DNA from: Francisella uliginis
GTDB taxonomy: Bacteria > Pseudomonadota > Gammaproteobacteria > Francisellales > Francisellaceae
Direction of reading: 5' to 3'
Length of the DNA: 64,000 nt
NCBI RefSeq assembly: GCF_001895265.1
Contig: NZ_CP016796.1
Location: 124,001 to 188,000, forward strand
Positions 1 to 7,675 of this stretch are shown here, piece by piece. The notes below the pieces were generated by a model. That model saw nothing but the letters and a program-made list of their open reading frames with translations, had not been told where the DNA came from and did no database searches. The position numbers and the translations under genes were made by a program. Each line of letters begins with the position of its first letter. The first letter of the stretch is position 1.

Positions 1-1
1 A

Positions 2-118
2 GGAGGATTACCAATACTTTTTGCTTATCTAGCTGTAGATTTAAAAATCATATCTGCACCATTTTATATAATGGTTGTGATATATATTATTTCGTTACTG
101 TCATTATCTAAGAGGTAA
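2..118 (+). CDS. C-terminal end of a membrane transporter, probably MFS (partial)
   Basis: Only the last 38 codons are inside the window; the reading frame is open to the left edge and stops at TAA 116-118. The peptide begins GGLPILFAYLAVDL and has a hydrophobic helix (APFYIMVVIYIISLLSL) ending in a short basic tail (SKR). This is what the last membrane helix and tail of a 12-helix major facilitator protein look like, but no family motif is in view. The MFS call is inference from composition and shape. Confidence 0.5.
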   Translation, partial: GGLPILFAYLAVDLKIISAPFYIMVVIYIISLLSLSKR

Positions 119-210
119 TAGTCTTACTAAGTTCTTATTTACTAAAAAATATAAAAATTAGCCGTTAAATTATTGTTTATTTTCTTAGAAATGTGTAGAG
201 TTTTAAATAT

Positions 211-262
211 AGCGCTGATTTATTTCAAATTGCGAGCGCTTTATAAATCCTGCTAAAGCGAA
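211..262 (+). ncRNA. SAM-II-like riboswitch aptamer, copy 1 (upstream of homocysteine methyltransferase)
   Basis: The stretch reads AGCGCTGATTTA, a short variable part, TTGCGAGCGCT, TATAAAT, TGCTAAA. GCGC (212-215) and GCGC (236-239) can form the P1 stem, and the conserved blocks CTGATTTA, TTGC, ATAAAT and GCTAAA stand in the order and at nearly the spacing of the SAM-II (metA/env87) aptamer as I remember it from the metX crystal-structure RNA. It lies in the leader of a methionine-cycle gene, which fits S-adenosylmethionine sensing. A second copy stands before the next gene at 1449-1500, and the most conserved bases are the SAM-II core. No covariance-model search was possible here. Confidence 0.75.
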
Positions 263-347
263 GCATTTCTTTTCTATTAAGTCTTGTAGATCGTTTTAGT
301 AGGAAGCTTTTTGCTAATATTCAAAAAGTTTGTTTATTAACTAAAAC
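249..347 (+). promoter_or_regulatory. Expression platform of riboswitch copy 1: alternative hairpins
   Basis: CCTGCTAAAGCGA (249-261), which contains the 3' pseudoknot strand of the aptamer, can pair over 13 positions (two G-U) with TCGTTTTAGTAGG (291-303). The same downstream arm has a second partner: GTTTTAGT (293-300) is perfectly complementary to ACTAAAAC (340-347), which lies directly before the ribosome binding site GGAG (350-353). The two pairings exclude each other. A further hairpin, 304-313 with 322-331, sits inside. The simplest reading is that SAM binding holds GCTAAA in the pseudoknot, frees the arm, and lets it close the hairpin next to the Shine-Dalgarno. That mechanism is inference. 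Confidence 0.55.
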
Positions 348-363
348 ATGGAGATTATCCAAA

Positions 364-1425
364 GTGAAAAAAGAGAATCTACTTGAAAGACTTAATAAAG
401 GTCCAGTAATTTGTGCAGAAGGTTTCCTATTTGAAATAGAGCGTCGTGGTTATTTAGCATCAGGTGAGTTTGTACCAATGGTATCGCTTGAACATCCTGA
501 AGTTTTAGAGAACCTACATCGAGAGTTTCAACATGCGGGATCTGATATTGTTGAAGCATTTACATATAATGGTCATAGAGAGAAGCTAAGAGTTATTGGT
601 AAAGAGCATTTGCTTGAGCCATTAAATAGACAAGCTCTAAGAATTGCTAAGAAAGTTGCTGACTCAACACCAGAAGGTGTACAACCAAATTTATTAGCAG
701 GAAATATTTCTAATTCAAATATTTGGCAACAAGATGATCAAAAATCACAGCAAGAAGTTAAAAGTATGTTTAGCGAGATGATAGGATGGGCTGCTGAAGA
801 AGGTGCTGACCTACTAATTGGTGAAACATTCTATTATGCTGAAGAGGCTTTCGCTGCTTTAGAAATTATGAAAAAAACAGGTTTACCTTGTGTAGTTACA
901 ATAGCGCCATTTGGTGAGAATGTTATGCGTGATGGCTGGAGTATTGTGGATACTTGTAAGGAGTTAGAGCAACGTGGTGCTGATGTGGTTGGTATGAACT
1001 GTTTCAGAGGTCCTCATACAATGCTTCCTGATATAGCAGAAATTCGTAAAGCTGTTAAATGCCATGTTGCGGCATTACCTGTTCCTTATAGAACAACAAA
1101 TGATCATACTACATTTTTTAACTTACCTGATGAAAATGGTTGTCTTTGTGGTGCCCCTCATGGTAGAACATTCCCTACAGCATTAGATCCTTTATTCTGT
1201 AATCGTTATGAAATTAGAGATTTTGCTAAGAAAGCTTATGATCTAGGAGTTAATTATCTGGGTGTGTGTTGTGGTGCTAGCCCTATGTTAATTAGGGAGG
1301 TTGCAGATGCTGTTGGATTGCAAGTGCCAGCAAGTAAATACTTAGAGAGAATGGAAAATCACTTTATGTACGGTACTAATAAGCGTACAGCAAAACATAT
1401 GCAAGAATATGGTAATAAAGCATAA
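364..1425 (+). CDS. Homocysteine S-methyltransferase family protein
   Basis: A 353-residue protein of the homocysteine S-methyltransferase fold (BHMT/MmuM type), which moves a methyl group from a donor such as betaine or S-methylmethionine to homocysteine, giving methionine in the cytoplasm. The zinc ligands are visible: Cys213 in GMNCFRGPH and Cys302-Cys303 in GVCCGASP, at nearly the spacing of betaine-homocysteine methyltransferase. There is no cobalamin or folate domain, so it is not MetH. The start is GTG at 364, chosen because GGAG lies at 350-353; an ATG at 348 is out of frame. Its leader carries a SAM-II-like riboswitch, so high SAM should repress it. The methyl donor cannot be told from the sequence. 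Confidence 0.9.
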   Translation: MKKENLLERLNKGPVICAEGFLFEIERRGYLASGEFVPMVSLEHPEVLENLHREFQHAGSDIVEAFTYNGHREKLRVIGKEHLLEPLNRQALRIAKKVADSTPEGVQPNLLAGNISNSNIWQQDDQKSQQEVKSMFSEMIGWAAEEGADLLIGETFYYAEEAFAALEIMKKTGLPCVVTIAPFGENVMRDGWSIVDTCKELEQRGADVVGMNCFRGPHTMLPDIAEIRKAVKCHVAALPVPYRTTNDHTTFFNLPDENGCLCGAPHGRTFPTALDPLFCNRYEIRDFAKKAYDLGVNYLGVCCGASPMLIREVADAVGLQVPASKYLERMENHFMYGTNKRTAKHMQEYGNKA

Positions 1426-1448
1426 AAAGTAACAAGTTAATTTAAAAA

Positions 1449-1500
1449 AGCGCTGATTTATTTCAAATTGCGGGCGCTAGATAAAATCTGCTAAAGCGAA
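1449..1500 (+). ncRNA. SAM-II-like riboswitch aptamer, copy 2 (upstream of metB-like gene)
   Basis: This is nearly identical to the element at 211-262. GCGCTGATTTATTTCAAATT is shared base for base, followed by GCGGGCGCT, ATAAAA and GCTAAAGCGAA. GCGC at 1450-1453 pairs with GCGC at 1474-1477 for P1. The two copies differ mainly between the second P1 strand and the pseudoknot strand, and diverge completely after GCGAA. That is the pattern of a conserved functional RNA rather than of a simple recent duplication. It stands 58 bases before a cystathionine synthase/lyase gene. Confidence 0.78.
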
Positions 1501-1550
1501 AACATTAATAATATTGTTCTCATCGTTTTAGCAATTAAAATTTATGGGAG
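1489..1550 (+). promoter_or_regulatory. Expression platform of riboswitch copy 2: switch arm and Shine-Dalgarno-sequestering hairpin
   Basis: TGCTAAAGCGA (1489-1499) pairs with TCGTTTTAGCA (1523-1533) over 11 positions with one G-U. In the other state TTCTCAT (1517-1523) pairs with ATGGGAG (1544-1550), seven pairs of which two are G-U, and TTTTA (1526-1530) pairs with TAAAA (1536-1540) inside it. ATGGGAG contains the ribosome binding site for the ATG at 1558. The two structures compete for 1523-1533, so the leader has the layout of a translational OFF switch. The folding is read by eye and no energies were computed. Confidence 0.6.
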
Positions 1551-1557
1551 CAAAGAT

Positions 1558-2772
1558 ATGACCATTATAAATTCTAAAATCGATACTCTAGCTGTTCATG
1601 CAGGTAATCCAGGTGATCCAGTAACAGGTGCAGTAACGACACCTATTTACACCTCTTCAGTCTATCGTCAACAAAGTCCAGGTGGTGAAAAAGCTTTTGA
1701 ATATGGCAGAGTAGGCAATCCTACTAGATCTAGTTATGAGCAGGCTGTTGCAGAGCTGGAAGGGGCAAAAAAAGGCTATGCTTTTTCATCTGGGGTTGCT
1801 GCAATTAATGCAGTATTAGATATTTTAGGTGCAGATAGTCATATAATAGCAACTGATGCTTTATATGGTGGAACCTATAGATTATTTGAAGAAGTTAAAA
1901 AACACTCATCTGGACTTCAAGCAACATATGCTAACTTGAGTGATTTAGATAATTTAGAAGAAAACCTTAGAGAAAATACCAGAATGGTATGGGTTGAGAC
2001 ACCATCAAATCCTTTATTAAGAGTCGTTGATCTAAGAAGGTTAAGTCAGTTTTGTAAGAAGCATGATTTAATATTTGTTGTCGATAACACTTTTGCTACT
2101 CCTTATAATTTAAAGCCTATTTCTTTTGGAGCTGATATAGTTATTCATTCAGCTTCAAAGTATATAAGTGGACATTCGGATGTAATTAGTGGCGTTATCG
2201 TTGTAAAAGATAATGATGAGCTAATAAAAAAGTTAGATCTTGTTCATCTAGCTGGGGGAGCAGTATCAAGTCCATTTGATAGTTTCTTGGCTACACGGGG
2301 ATTAAGAACATTAGCTTTAAGAGTAAGGCAGCATAATCATAATGCTCTAACAATAGCTAGATGGCTTGAGCAACATGAATTAGTCAAAAAAGTGTATTAT
2401 CCAGGCCTAGAAAGTAGTCCAGATTATCAGCTTGCAAAAGAGCAGATGAAGGGTTTTGGAGGAGTTCTAAGTCTTGAGCTAAATGGTAGTGATAGCTTAG
2501 CAAAAGCATTTCTAGAGAAGTTAGAGTTATTTGCTATAACAGTAAGTGCTGGCGGGGTTGAAAGTTTATCATCAATTCCTGCCTTAATGTCTCATTCATC
2601 AATTCCTAGGGAGGTTAGGCTTGAGCAAGGTTTAAGTGATGGTTTAATTAGACTCTCAATAGGTATAGAAGATGTTGAAGATCTTAAAAGTGATATCGAA
2701 CAAGCATTTATAAAAGCAACGGCAAGAAAGGATAAAACAGATGAAGACATTGACTATAACCAAGCAGTCTAA
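1558..2772 (+). CDS. metB: Cystathionine gamma-synthase / beta-lyase (Cys/Met PLP enzyme)
   Basis: A 404-residue enzyme of the Cys/Met metabolism PLP-dependent family, acting in trans-sulfuration between cysteine and homocysteine. Visible signatures are EYGRVGNPTR near residue 48, FVVDNTFATP near 174 and the PLP-lysine motif SASKYISGHSD with Lys201. Length is slightly above the usual 380-400. Family members differ in reaction (gamma-synthase, beta-lyase, gamma-lyase, O-acetylhomoserine sulfhydrylase) by few residues, so metB is the likeliest label, not a proven one. The start has GGGAG at 1546-1550, seven bases upstream. The upstream SAM-II-like leader puts it under the same control as the methyltransferase gene before it. 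Confidence 0.85.
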   Translation: MTIINSKIDTLAVHAGNPGDPVTGAVTTPIYTSSVYRQQSPGGEKAFEYGRVGNPTRSSYEQAVAELEGAKKGYAFSSGVAAINAVLDILGADSHIIATDALYGGTYRLFEEVKKHSSGLQATYANLSDLDNLEENLRENTRMVWVETPSNPLLRVVDLRRLSQFCKKHDLIFVVDNTFATPYNLKPISFGADIVIHSASKYISGHSDVISGVIVVKDNDELIKKLDLVHLAGGAVSSPFDSFLATRGLRTLALRVRQHNHNALTIARWLEQHELVKKVYYPGLESSPDYQLAKEQMKGFGGVLSLELNGSDSLAKAFLEKLELFAITVSAGGVESLSSIPALMSHSSIPREVRLEQGLSDGLIRLSIGIEDVEDLKSDIEQAFIKATARKDKTDEDIDYNQAV

Positions 2773-4204
2773 ATATCCTCAAGGAATGGTTTATCTTTTC
2801 CTAGCTGGTCTATGGGAGAGATTTAGTTACTATGGAATTACAGCATTACTAATTTTATATTTATTTAAGTTTTTTGATATATCTGATGCTAAAACTTATC
2901 TTATTTATGGTGCATATGCTTCGATGGTATATGGTACACCAATTATTGGAGGGATTATCGCAGATAAGTATATCGGCCAATATAGATCTATAATTGTCGG
3001 AGCTTCACTAATAGCTTTAGGACATTTTGTAATGATTGTTCCTAATCCTCAGCATATTTATTTCTTCCTAGGGTTAAGTTTTGTCATAGTTGGTACAGGT
3101 TTGTTTAAGCCTAGTATTGGTGCAATAACAGGAGCACTGTTTACAGATACTGAATATAAAAGGAATGAAGGTTTTACTTTACTATATATAGGTATGAATC
3201 TTGGCGCTATAACAGCACCAATTGTTTGTTCATATATAGCGGTGACAATTGGTTGGAACTTAGCGTTTGGTATTGCTGGTTTAGGGATGCTAGTGGGTTT
3301 GTTTATATTTATAAAAGGTTCAAAACACTATAAAGATATTAAACAAAATACAAAGTCTTTAGTCGACAGATATAAGTTTACAGCAATTATAACTGTAGGT
3401 TTGTGTGCTTTGACTGGTTTTATTTTTGTTTTGCTTGTTTATCCTATTTGGGCAAGCAGGGTTTTATATTTAATAGGAGCTATTACATTATTAATAATCT
3501 TATATTTTGTTAGAGTTTCAGAAGCTAATGATAGAAGTAGGATTTATATTACAGTTACACTAACTATTTTTTATATGATATTTATGATTCTGTTACAGCA
3601 GAGTGGTGGAATAATGAATGTTTTTACAGAAAGGAATGTTGATAGAGTTATATTTGGATTCGATATTCCTGCTAGTGCTTATCAGTCTGTAGAACCTTTC
3701 TTTATAATTCTCTTTGGACCAATGTATACTTGTCTAAGCCGTAAATATGGAACAAATCCATATGCATATCCGACAAAGTTCGCTAAGGGATTGTTTATTA
3801 TGGGGCTGTCATTTTTTATTTTAGTTGTAGCGATTCCTCTGACTGCTAAAAACGGTATCATTTCATCGTGGTGGATAAATTTAAGTTATCTTTTCGAGGC
3901 TTTAGGTGAATTATTTATAGGTCCAATAGGTTTAGCAATGGTGAGTATTGTATCCCCTAAAAAGATGGTTGGCTTTTTTATGGGGGTATGGGTTTTAAGT
4001 TCAGCTTTTGCCAACTTCATGGCCGCAAGTTTTGGAATATTAATTAGTGGCAATGGTAAATCTGCTACACTTGCACCAGTTGAGACAATACATACATACT
4101 CAAAAGCGTTTAGTTATTTCACTTTATTAGGATGTGGCGCAGCAATTATCTTATTTATTTTATCACCGTATCTAAATAGAAAGCTTAGACAATTAATAGT
4201 ATGA
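2741..4204 (+). CDS. POT/PTR family proton-dependent oligopeptide transporter
   Basis: A 487-residue inner-membrane protein of the POT (PTR2) branch of the major facilitator superfamily, which takes up di- and tripeptides with protons. Family marks are LWERFSYYGITALLILYLF in helix 1, GGIIADKYIGQYRSI in the helix 2-3 loop, and FSPSIG-like KPSIGAITG in helix 4. The first glutamate of the ExxER motif of helix 1 is glycine here (GLWER). The gene overlaps the end of the metB-like gene by 32 bases, so it should be translated with it and fall under the same riboswitch, which suggests a role in bringing in methionine- or cysteine-containing peptides. The start is the first ATG that keeps the whole helix 1. 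Confidence 0.88.
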   Translation: MKTLTITKQSKYPQGMVYLFLAGLWERFSYYGITALLILYLFKFFDISDAKTYLIYGAYASMVYGTPIIGGIIADKYIGQYRSIIVGASLIALGHFVMIVPNPQHIYFFLGLSFVIVGTGLFKPSIGAITGALFTDTEYKRNEGFTLLYIGMNLGAITAPIVCSYIAVTIGWNLAFGIAGLGMLVGLFIFIKGSKHYKDIKQNTKSLVDRYKFTAIITVGLCALTGFIFVLLVYPIWASRVLYLIGAITLLIILYFVRVSEANDRSRIYITVTLTIFYMIFMILLQQSGGIMNVFTERNVDRVIFGFDIPASAYQSVEPFFIILFGPMYTCLSRKYGTNPYAYPTKFAKGLFIMGLSFFILVVAIPLTAKNGIISSWWINLSYLFEALGELFIGPIGLAMVSIVSPKKMVGFFMGVWVLSSAFANFMAASFGILISGNGKSATLAPVETIHTYSKAFSYFTLLGCGAAIILFILSPYLNRKLRQLIV

Positions 4205-4209
4205 TTTTT

Positions 4210-5733
4210 CTAATCACTGCGTTTTAATGTATATAGGTCTTTGCGTCTGTCTCTTAGATTCTTAACACTTCCAAATTGATTGAGTTCACGTAATAAATTA
4301 ATATCAACATCAACAATCAGGATCATCTCAGTATTTGGAGTTGTCTCTGCTTTTATTCCTGTAGCTGGGAAAGCAAAATCACAAGGTGTAAATACCATTG
4401 ATTGGGCATATTGAATATCCATATTATGTACATTTGGTAGGTTACCAACACTACCGGCGATAGCAACATAACACTCATTCTCAATAGCTCTTGCTTGAGC
4501 GCAGTTTCTAACTCTAGAAAAACCATTTTGTGTGTCTGTTAGAAATGGAACAAAAAGAATATCCATACCATCTTCAGCAAGTATTCTACTTAACTCTGGA
4601 AATTCGGAGTCATAGCAAATTAGGATACCTATTTTTCCACAATCAGTGTCAAATACTTCTAGCTTACTGCCACCTTGAAGACCCCACACCATAGCTTCAT
4701 CTGGTGTTACATGAAGTTTTTCATATTTCTCTATAGTACCATCTCTACGACACAGGTAACCAACGTTGTATAGTCGTTCACCTTTCATTTCTGGCATACT
4801 TCCCGTTATTATATTTATATTATATGTAACGGCAAATTCAGAAAACTTATCAGTAATAAATTGGGTATGTTTTGCAAGTTCTCTAATTGCCTCAGGCTCT
4901 GATAGGTGGTTATTTTCAGCCATTAATGGAGCATTAAAAAATTCTGGGAACAATGCAAAGTCAGATCTGTAGTTTGATACTGCATTTACGAAATACTCCG
5001 CATGTTGCATTAGCTCATCTAGACCTTTATATGGGCGCATTTGCCATTGGATCAATCCTAAGCGAACATCTTTTTTGATTGGGGCTGCTTCTTTCTGCTC
5101 TTCTTCATAATAGATGTTTGTCCATTTAAGTAGAACAGCATAATCATTAGACTCGGTATCCCCATCTAAATATGATTTTATTATCCTAACTGGTTGAAAA
5201 TCATTACTCAATTGAAAGTGAAGAACAGGATCGTGCAACTCTTGTCTTTTGAGCTTGTTTATATACTGCTGAGGAGACATTTGATCTGCATACTCATGAT
5301 ATCCTGGTATTCGACCACCAAAAATTATGCTTTTCAGGTTTAGTCTTTCACATAGATCTTTTCTATAATCATATAATCTACGGCCTAGACGCATACCTCT
5401 AAATTCAGGTTTAACAAATAGATCTATACCGTATAAAACGTCACCTTCATCATTATGAGTATTAAAAGTATCATTACCTGTTATTTTTCTATAAGTATGT
5501 TTATGGCCAAACTTTTTATAGTCAACAATAATTGATAATGCACATCCTGCCAACTGATCATTAACCTTAATTACGACTTGTCCTTCAGGAAATTTTTTTA
5601 TTAGTGTACTTATTTCATAGTTTTCCCAGTATGGATTTCTAACATTGTTATAAACCTCTATCATTGCTTCTTTAAGCTCTTGGTAGTCATCTAAGCTTAA
5701 GTAGTCAAGTTTGATATTTTCTATATTCTGCAT
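4210..5733 (-). CDS. GNAT acetyltransferase fused to carbon-nitrogen hydrolase (nitrilase superfamily)
   Basis: A 507-residue two-domain protein. Residues about 1-205 form a GNAT fold with the acetyl-CoA loop motif in VKPEFRGMRLGRRLYDYR (about 107-124). Residues about 222-490 are a nitrilase-superfamily amidase with the complete Glu-Lys-Cys set: Glu264 in FPEFFNAP, Lys339 in YEKLHVTPDE and Cys373 in LICYDSEFPE. This arrangement is known from other bacteria (for example B. subtilis YhcX) but its substrate is not established. The likely sense is acylation and amide hydrolysis of one metabolite. It is convergent with the POT gene and divergent from aspS. Confidence 0.9.
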   Translation of the reverse strand: MQNIENIKLDYLSLDDYQELKEAMIEVYNNVRNPYWENYEISTLIKKFPEGQVVIKVNDQLAGCALSIIVDYKKFGHKHTYRKITGNDTFNTHNDEGDVLYGIDLFVKPEFRGMRLGRRLYDYRKDLCERLNLKSIIFGGRIPGYHEYADQMSPQQYINKLKRQELHDPVLHFQLSNDFQPVRIIKSYLDGDTESNDYAVLLKWTNIYYEEEQKEAAPIKKDVRLGLIQWQMRPYKGLDELMQHAEYFVNAVSNYRSDFALFPEFFNAPLMAENNHLSEPEAIRELAKHTQFITDKFSEFAVTYNINIITGSMPEMKGERLYNVGYLCRRDGTIEKYEKLHVTPDEAMVWGLQGGSKLEVFDTDCGKIGILICYDSEFPELSRILAEDGMDILFVPFLTDTQNGFSRVRNCAQARAIENECYVAIAGSVGNLPNVHNMDIQYAQSMVFTPCDFAFPATGIKAETTPNTEMILIVDVDINLLRELNQFGSVKNLRDRRKDLYTLKRSD

Positions 5734-5835
5734 ATTTTATAATTTTGAATAAAAGTCATAGTTATTACAAAGTATATTACTATAAAATTTATTTTGTAAA
5801 GATTTTGCTCAAATTTAGTCTTCTTTATTATTTCT

Positions 5836-5844
5836 TGCTATAAT
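5836..5844 (+). promoter_or_regulatory. Extended -10 promoter of aspS
   Basis: TGCTATAAT at 5836-5844 is an extended -10 element with a perfect TATAAT hexamer, 57 bases before the aspS ATG. There is no good -35 hexamer at the right distance, which extended -10 promoters tolerate. It is read by eye only. Confidence 0.5.
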
Positions 5845-5900
5845 ATGGTGATTAAATTTTGTCTATTTATTTATAAAAAAATTTTAAAGGGTTAGTTTAA

Positions 5901-7673
5901 ATGAGAACGCACTATAGTTCAGATATTAATGAAAAGTTAGAAAACCAAAGAGTTACAGTTTGTGGATGGGTTCATCGTCGTAGAGACCATGGTGGAGTTA
6001 TATTTTTAGATATAAGAGATAGAACAGGACTTGTTCAGTTAGTTTTTAACCCAGATAATGCAAACTTTGGTGTTGCTGACAGTGTAAGATCTGAATTCGT
6101 GATTCAAGCAGAAGGTGTGGTTAATCTAAGACCAGAAGGTCAAGAGAATAAAAATTTAGCAAGTGGTAAAATAGAGATTATTGGTGATACTATTGAAGTT
6201 ATCAATAAGTCTAAGACGATCCCATTTCAATTAGATGATTTCCAAGCGACTGGTGAGGACATCAAACTGAAGTATCGCTATATAGATTTACGTCGTCCAG
6301 AAATGCAAAATAAATTGATTACACGTTCAAAAGCTATTCGTTATGTACGTAACTTTTTAGATGATAATGGTTTTTTAGATATTGAAACTCCATTTTTAAC
6401 AAAAGCTACTCCAGAAGGTGCTAGAGATTATCTTGTACCAAGCCGTAATTTTAATGGTAAATTTTATGCTTTGCCGCAATCACCACAATTATTTAAACAG
6501 CTTTTAATGGTATCTGGCTTTGATAGATATTATCAAATTGTTAAATGTTTCCGTGATGAAGATCTAAGAGCAGATAGACAACCAGAATTTACGCAGATAG
6601 ATATTGAGGCTTCATTTATTGATGAAGAGTTTATTATGTCTACTATGGAGAAAATGATTGCTGGATTATTTAAAGAGACTGTAGGAGCAGAGTTTAGTAC
6701 ACCATTCCAAGTAATGAGTTTTGCTGATGCTATGGATAAATATGGTTCAGATAAGCCTGATCTAAGAATTCCTCTTGAATTTGTTAATATCAAAGAAGAT
6801 ATGCAAAATGAAAAGTTTAAAGTTTTCTCAGGACCAGCAAATGATTCACAATCACGTGTGATAGCTATGAGAATCCCTCAAGGTAATGAGAAGCTGACAC
6901 GTAAGATGATCGATGAATATACTAAATTTGTTAGTATTTATGGTGCTAGAGGTCTTGCTTATATTAAGATTAATTCATTATCCCAGGGTAAAGAAGGTCT
7001 TCAATCCCCAATCGTTAAGAATATTTCTGAAGATGCATTGTTCAATGTTATTAAGAAGACAGGTGCACAAGAAGGAGATTTACTATTCTTTGGCGCTGGT
7101 AAAACTAAGATTGTAAATGATTCAATGGGTGCTTTGAGAGCTAAAGTTGGTGAAGATCTTAACTTATTTGATAAAGAATGGGCTCCTTTATGGGTTGTTG
7201 ATTTTCCAATGTTTGAGAAAGATGATAATCGTTTATATGCAATGCACCATCCATTTACAGCACCTAGTGTTGAGTCTGTTGAAGAGCTTACAAGCACTGA
7301 TCCAGAGAAACTAATGTCTAGAGCGTATGATATGGTTATCAATGGTTATGAAGTTGGTGGTGGATCTATCCGTATTCATAAAGAAGATATCCAAGCAAAA
7401 GTGTTTAATTTGCTTGGTATTTCTGATGAAGAAGCTCGTGAGAAATTTGGCTTTATGCTAGATGCTTTATCTTATGGTACTCCTGTTCATGGAGGTATTG
7501 CATTTGGCGTTGATAGATTGATTATGTTATTAACGGGTACTACAAATATTCGTGATGTAATAGCATTCCCTAAAACTCAAACAGCAAGTTGCTTAATGAC
7601 AGAAGCACCATCTACGGTTTCTTTAGAGCAGCTTAACGAGTTAGGTATAGCTGTTAAGAAAGAAGAGAAGTAA
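5901..7673 (+). CDS. aspS: Aspartyl-tRNA synthetase
   Basis: The 590-residue class II synthetase that charges tRNA-Asp with aspartate. The N-terminal OB-fold anticodon-binding domain begins [18 protein letters not shown] with [20 protein letters not shown]. Motif 2 is in [19 protein letters not shown], the bacterial GAD insertion domain lies around residues 280-420, and motif 3 is [15 protein letters not shown]. The length is that of bacterial-type AspRS (about 590), not the shorter archaeal form. AAGGG at 5886-5890 serves the ATG. The gene is followed two bases later by a glycosyltransferase gene, so the two are probably co-transcribed. Confidence 0.97.
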   Translation: MRTHYSSDINEKLENQRVTVCGWVHRRRDHGGVIFLDIRDRTGLVQLVFNPDNANFGVADSVRSEFVIQAEGVVNLRPEGQENKNLASGKIEIIGDTIEVINKSKTIPFQLDDFQATGEDIKLKYRYIDLRRPEMQNKLITRSKAIRYVRNFLDDNGFLDIETPFLTKATPEGARDYLVPSRNFNGKFYALPQSPQLFKQLLMVSGFDRYYQIVKCFRDEDLRADRQPEFTQIDIEASFIDEEFIMSTMEKMIAGLFKETVGAEFSTPFQVMSFADAMDKYGSDKPDLRIPLEFVNIKEDMQNEKFKVFSGPANDSQSRVIAMRIPQGNEKLTRKMIDEYTKFVSIYGARGLAYIKINSLSQGKEGLQSPIVKNISEDALFNVIKKTGAQEGDLLFFGAGKTKIVNDSMGALRAKVGEDLNLFDKEWAPLWVVDFPMFEKDDNRLYAMHHPFTAPSVESVEELTSTDPEKLMSRAYDMVINGYEVGGGSIRIHKEDIQAKVFNLLGISDEEAREKFGFMLDALSYGTPVHGGIAFGVDRLIMLLTGTTNIRDVIAFPKTQTASCLMTEAPSTVSLEQLNELGIAVKKEEK

Positions 7674-7675
7674 GT

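Noticed and set aside
211-1500. Leaders as mobile repeats or REP elements
   Set aside because: Only two copies, both before methionine genes in the same orientation, with changes outside the conserved core; a regulatory RNA fits better.
4766-4972. Plus-strand frame with a hydrophobic start inside the GNAT-nitrilase gene
   Set aside because: It lies wholly antisense to the conserved nitrilase domain and has no binding site or known motif.
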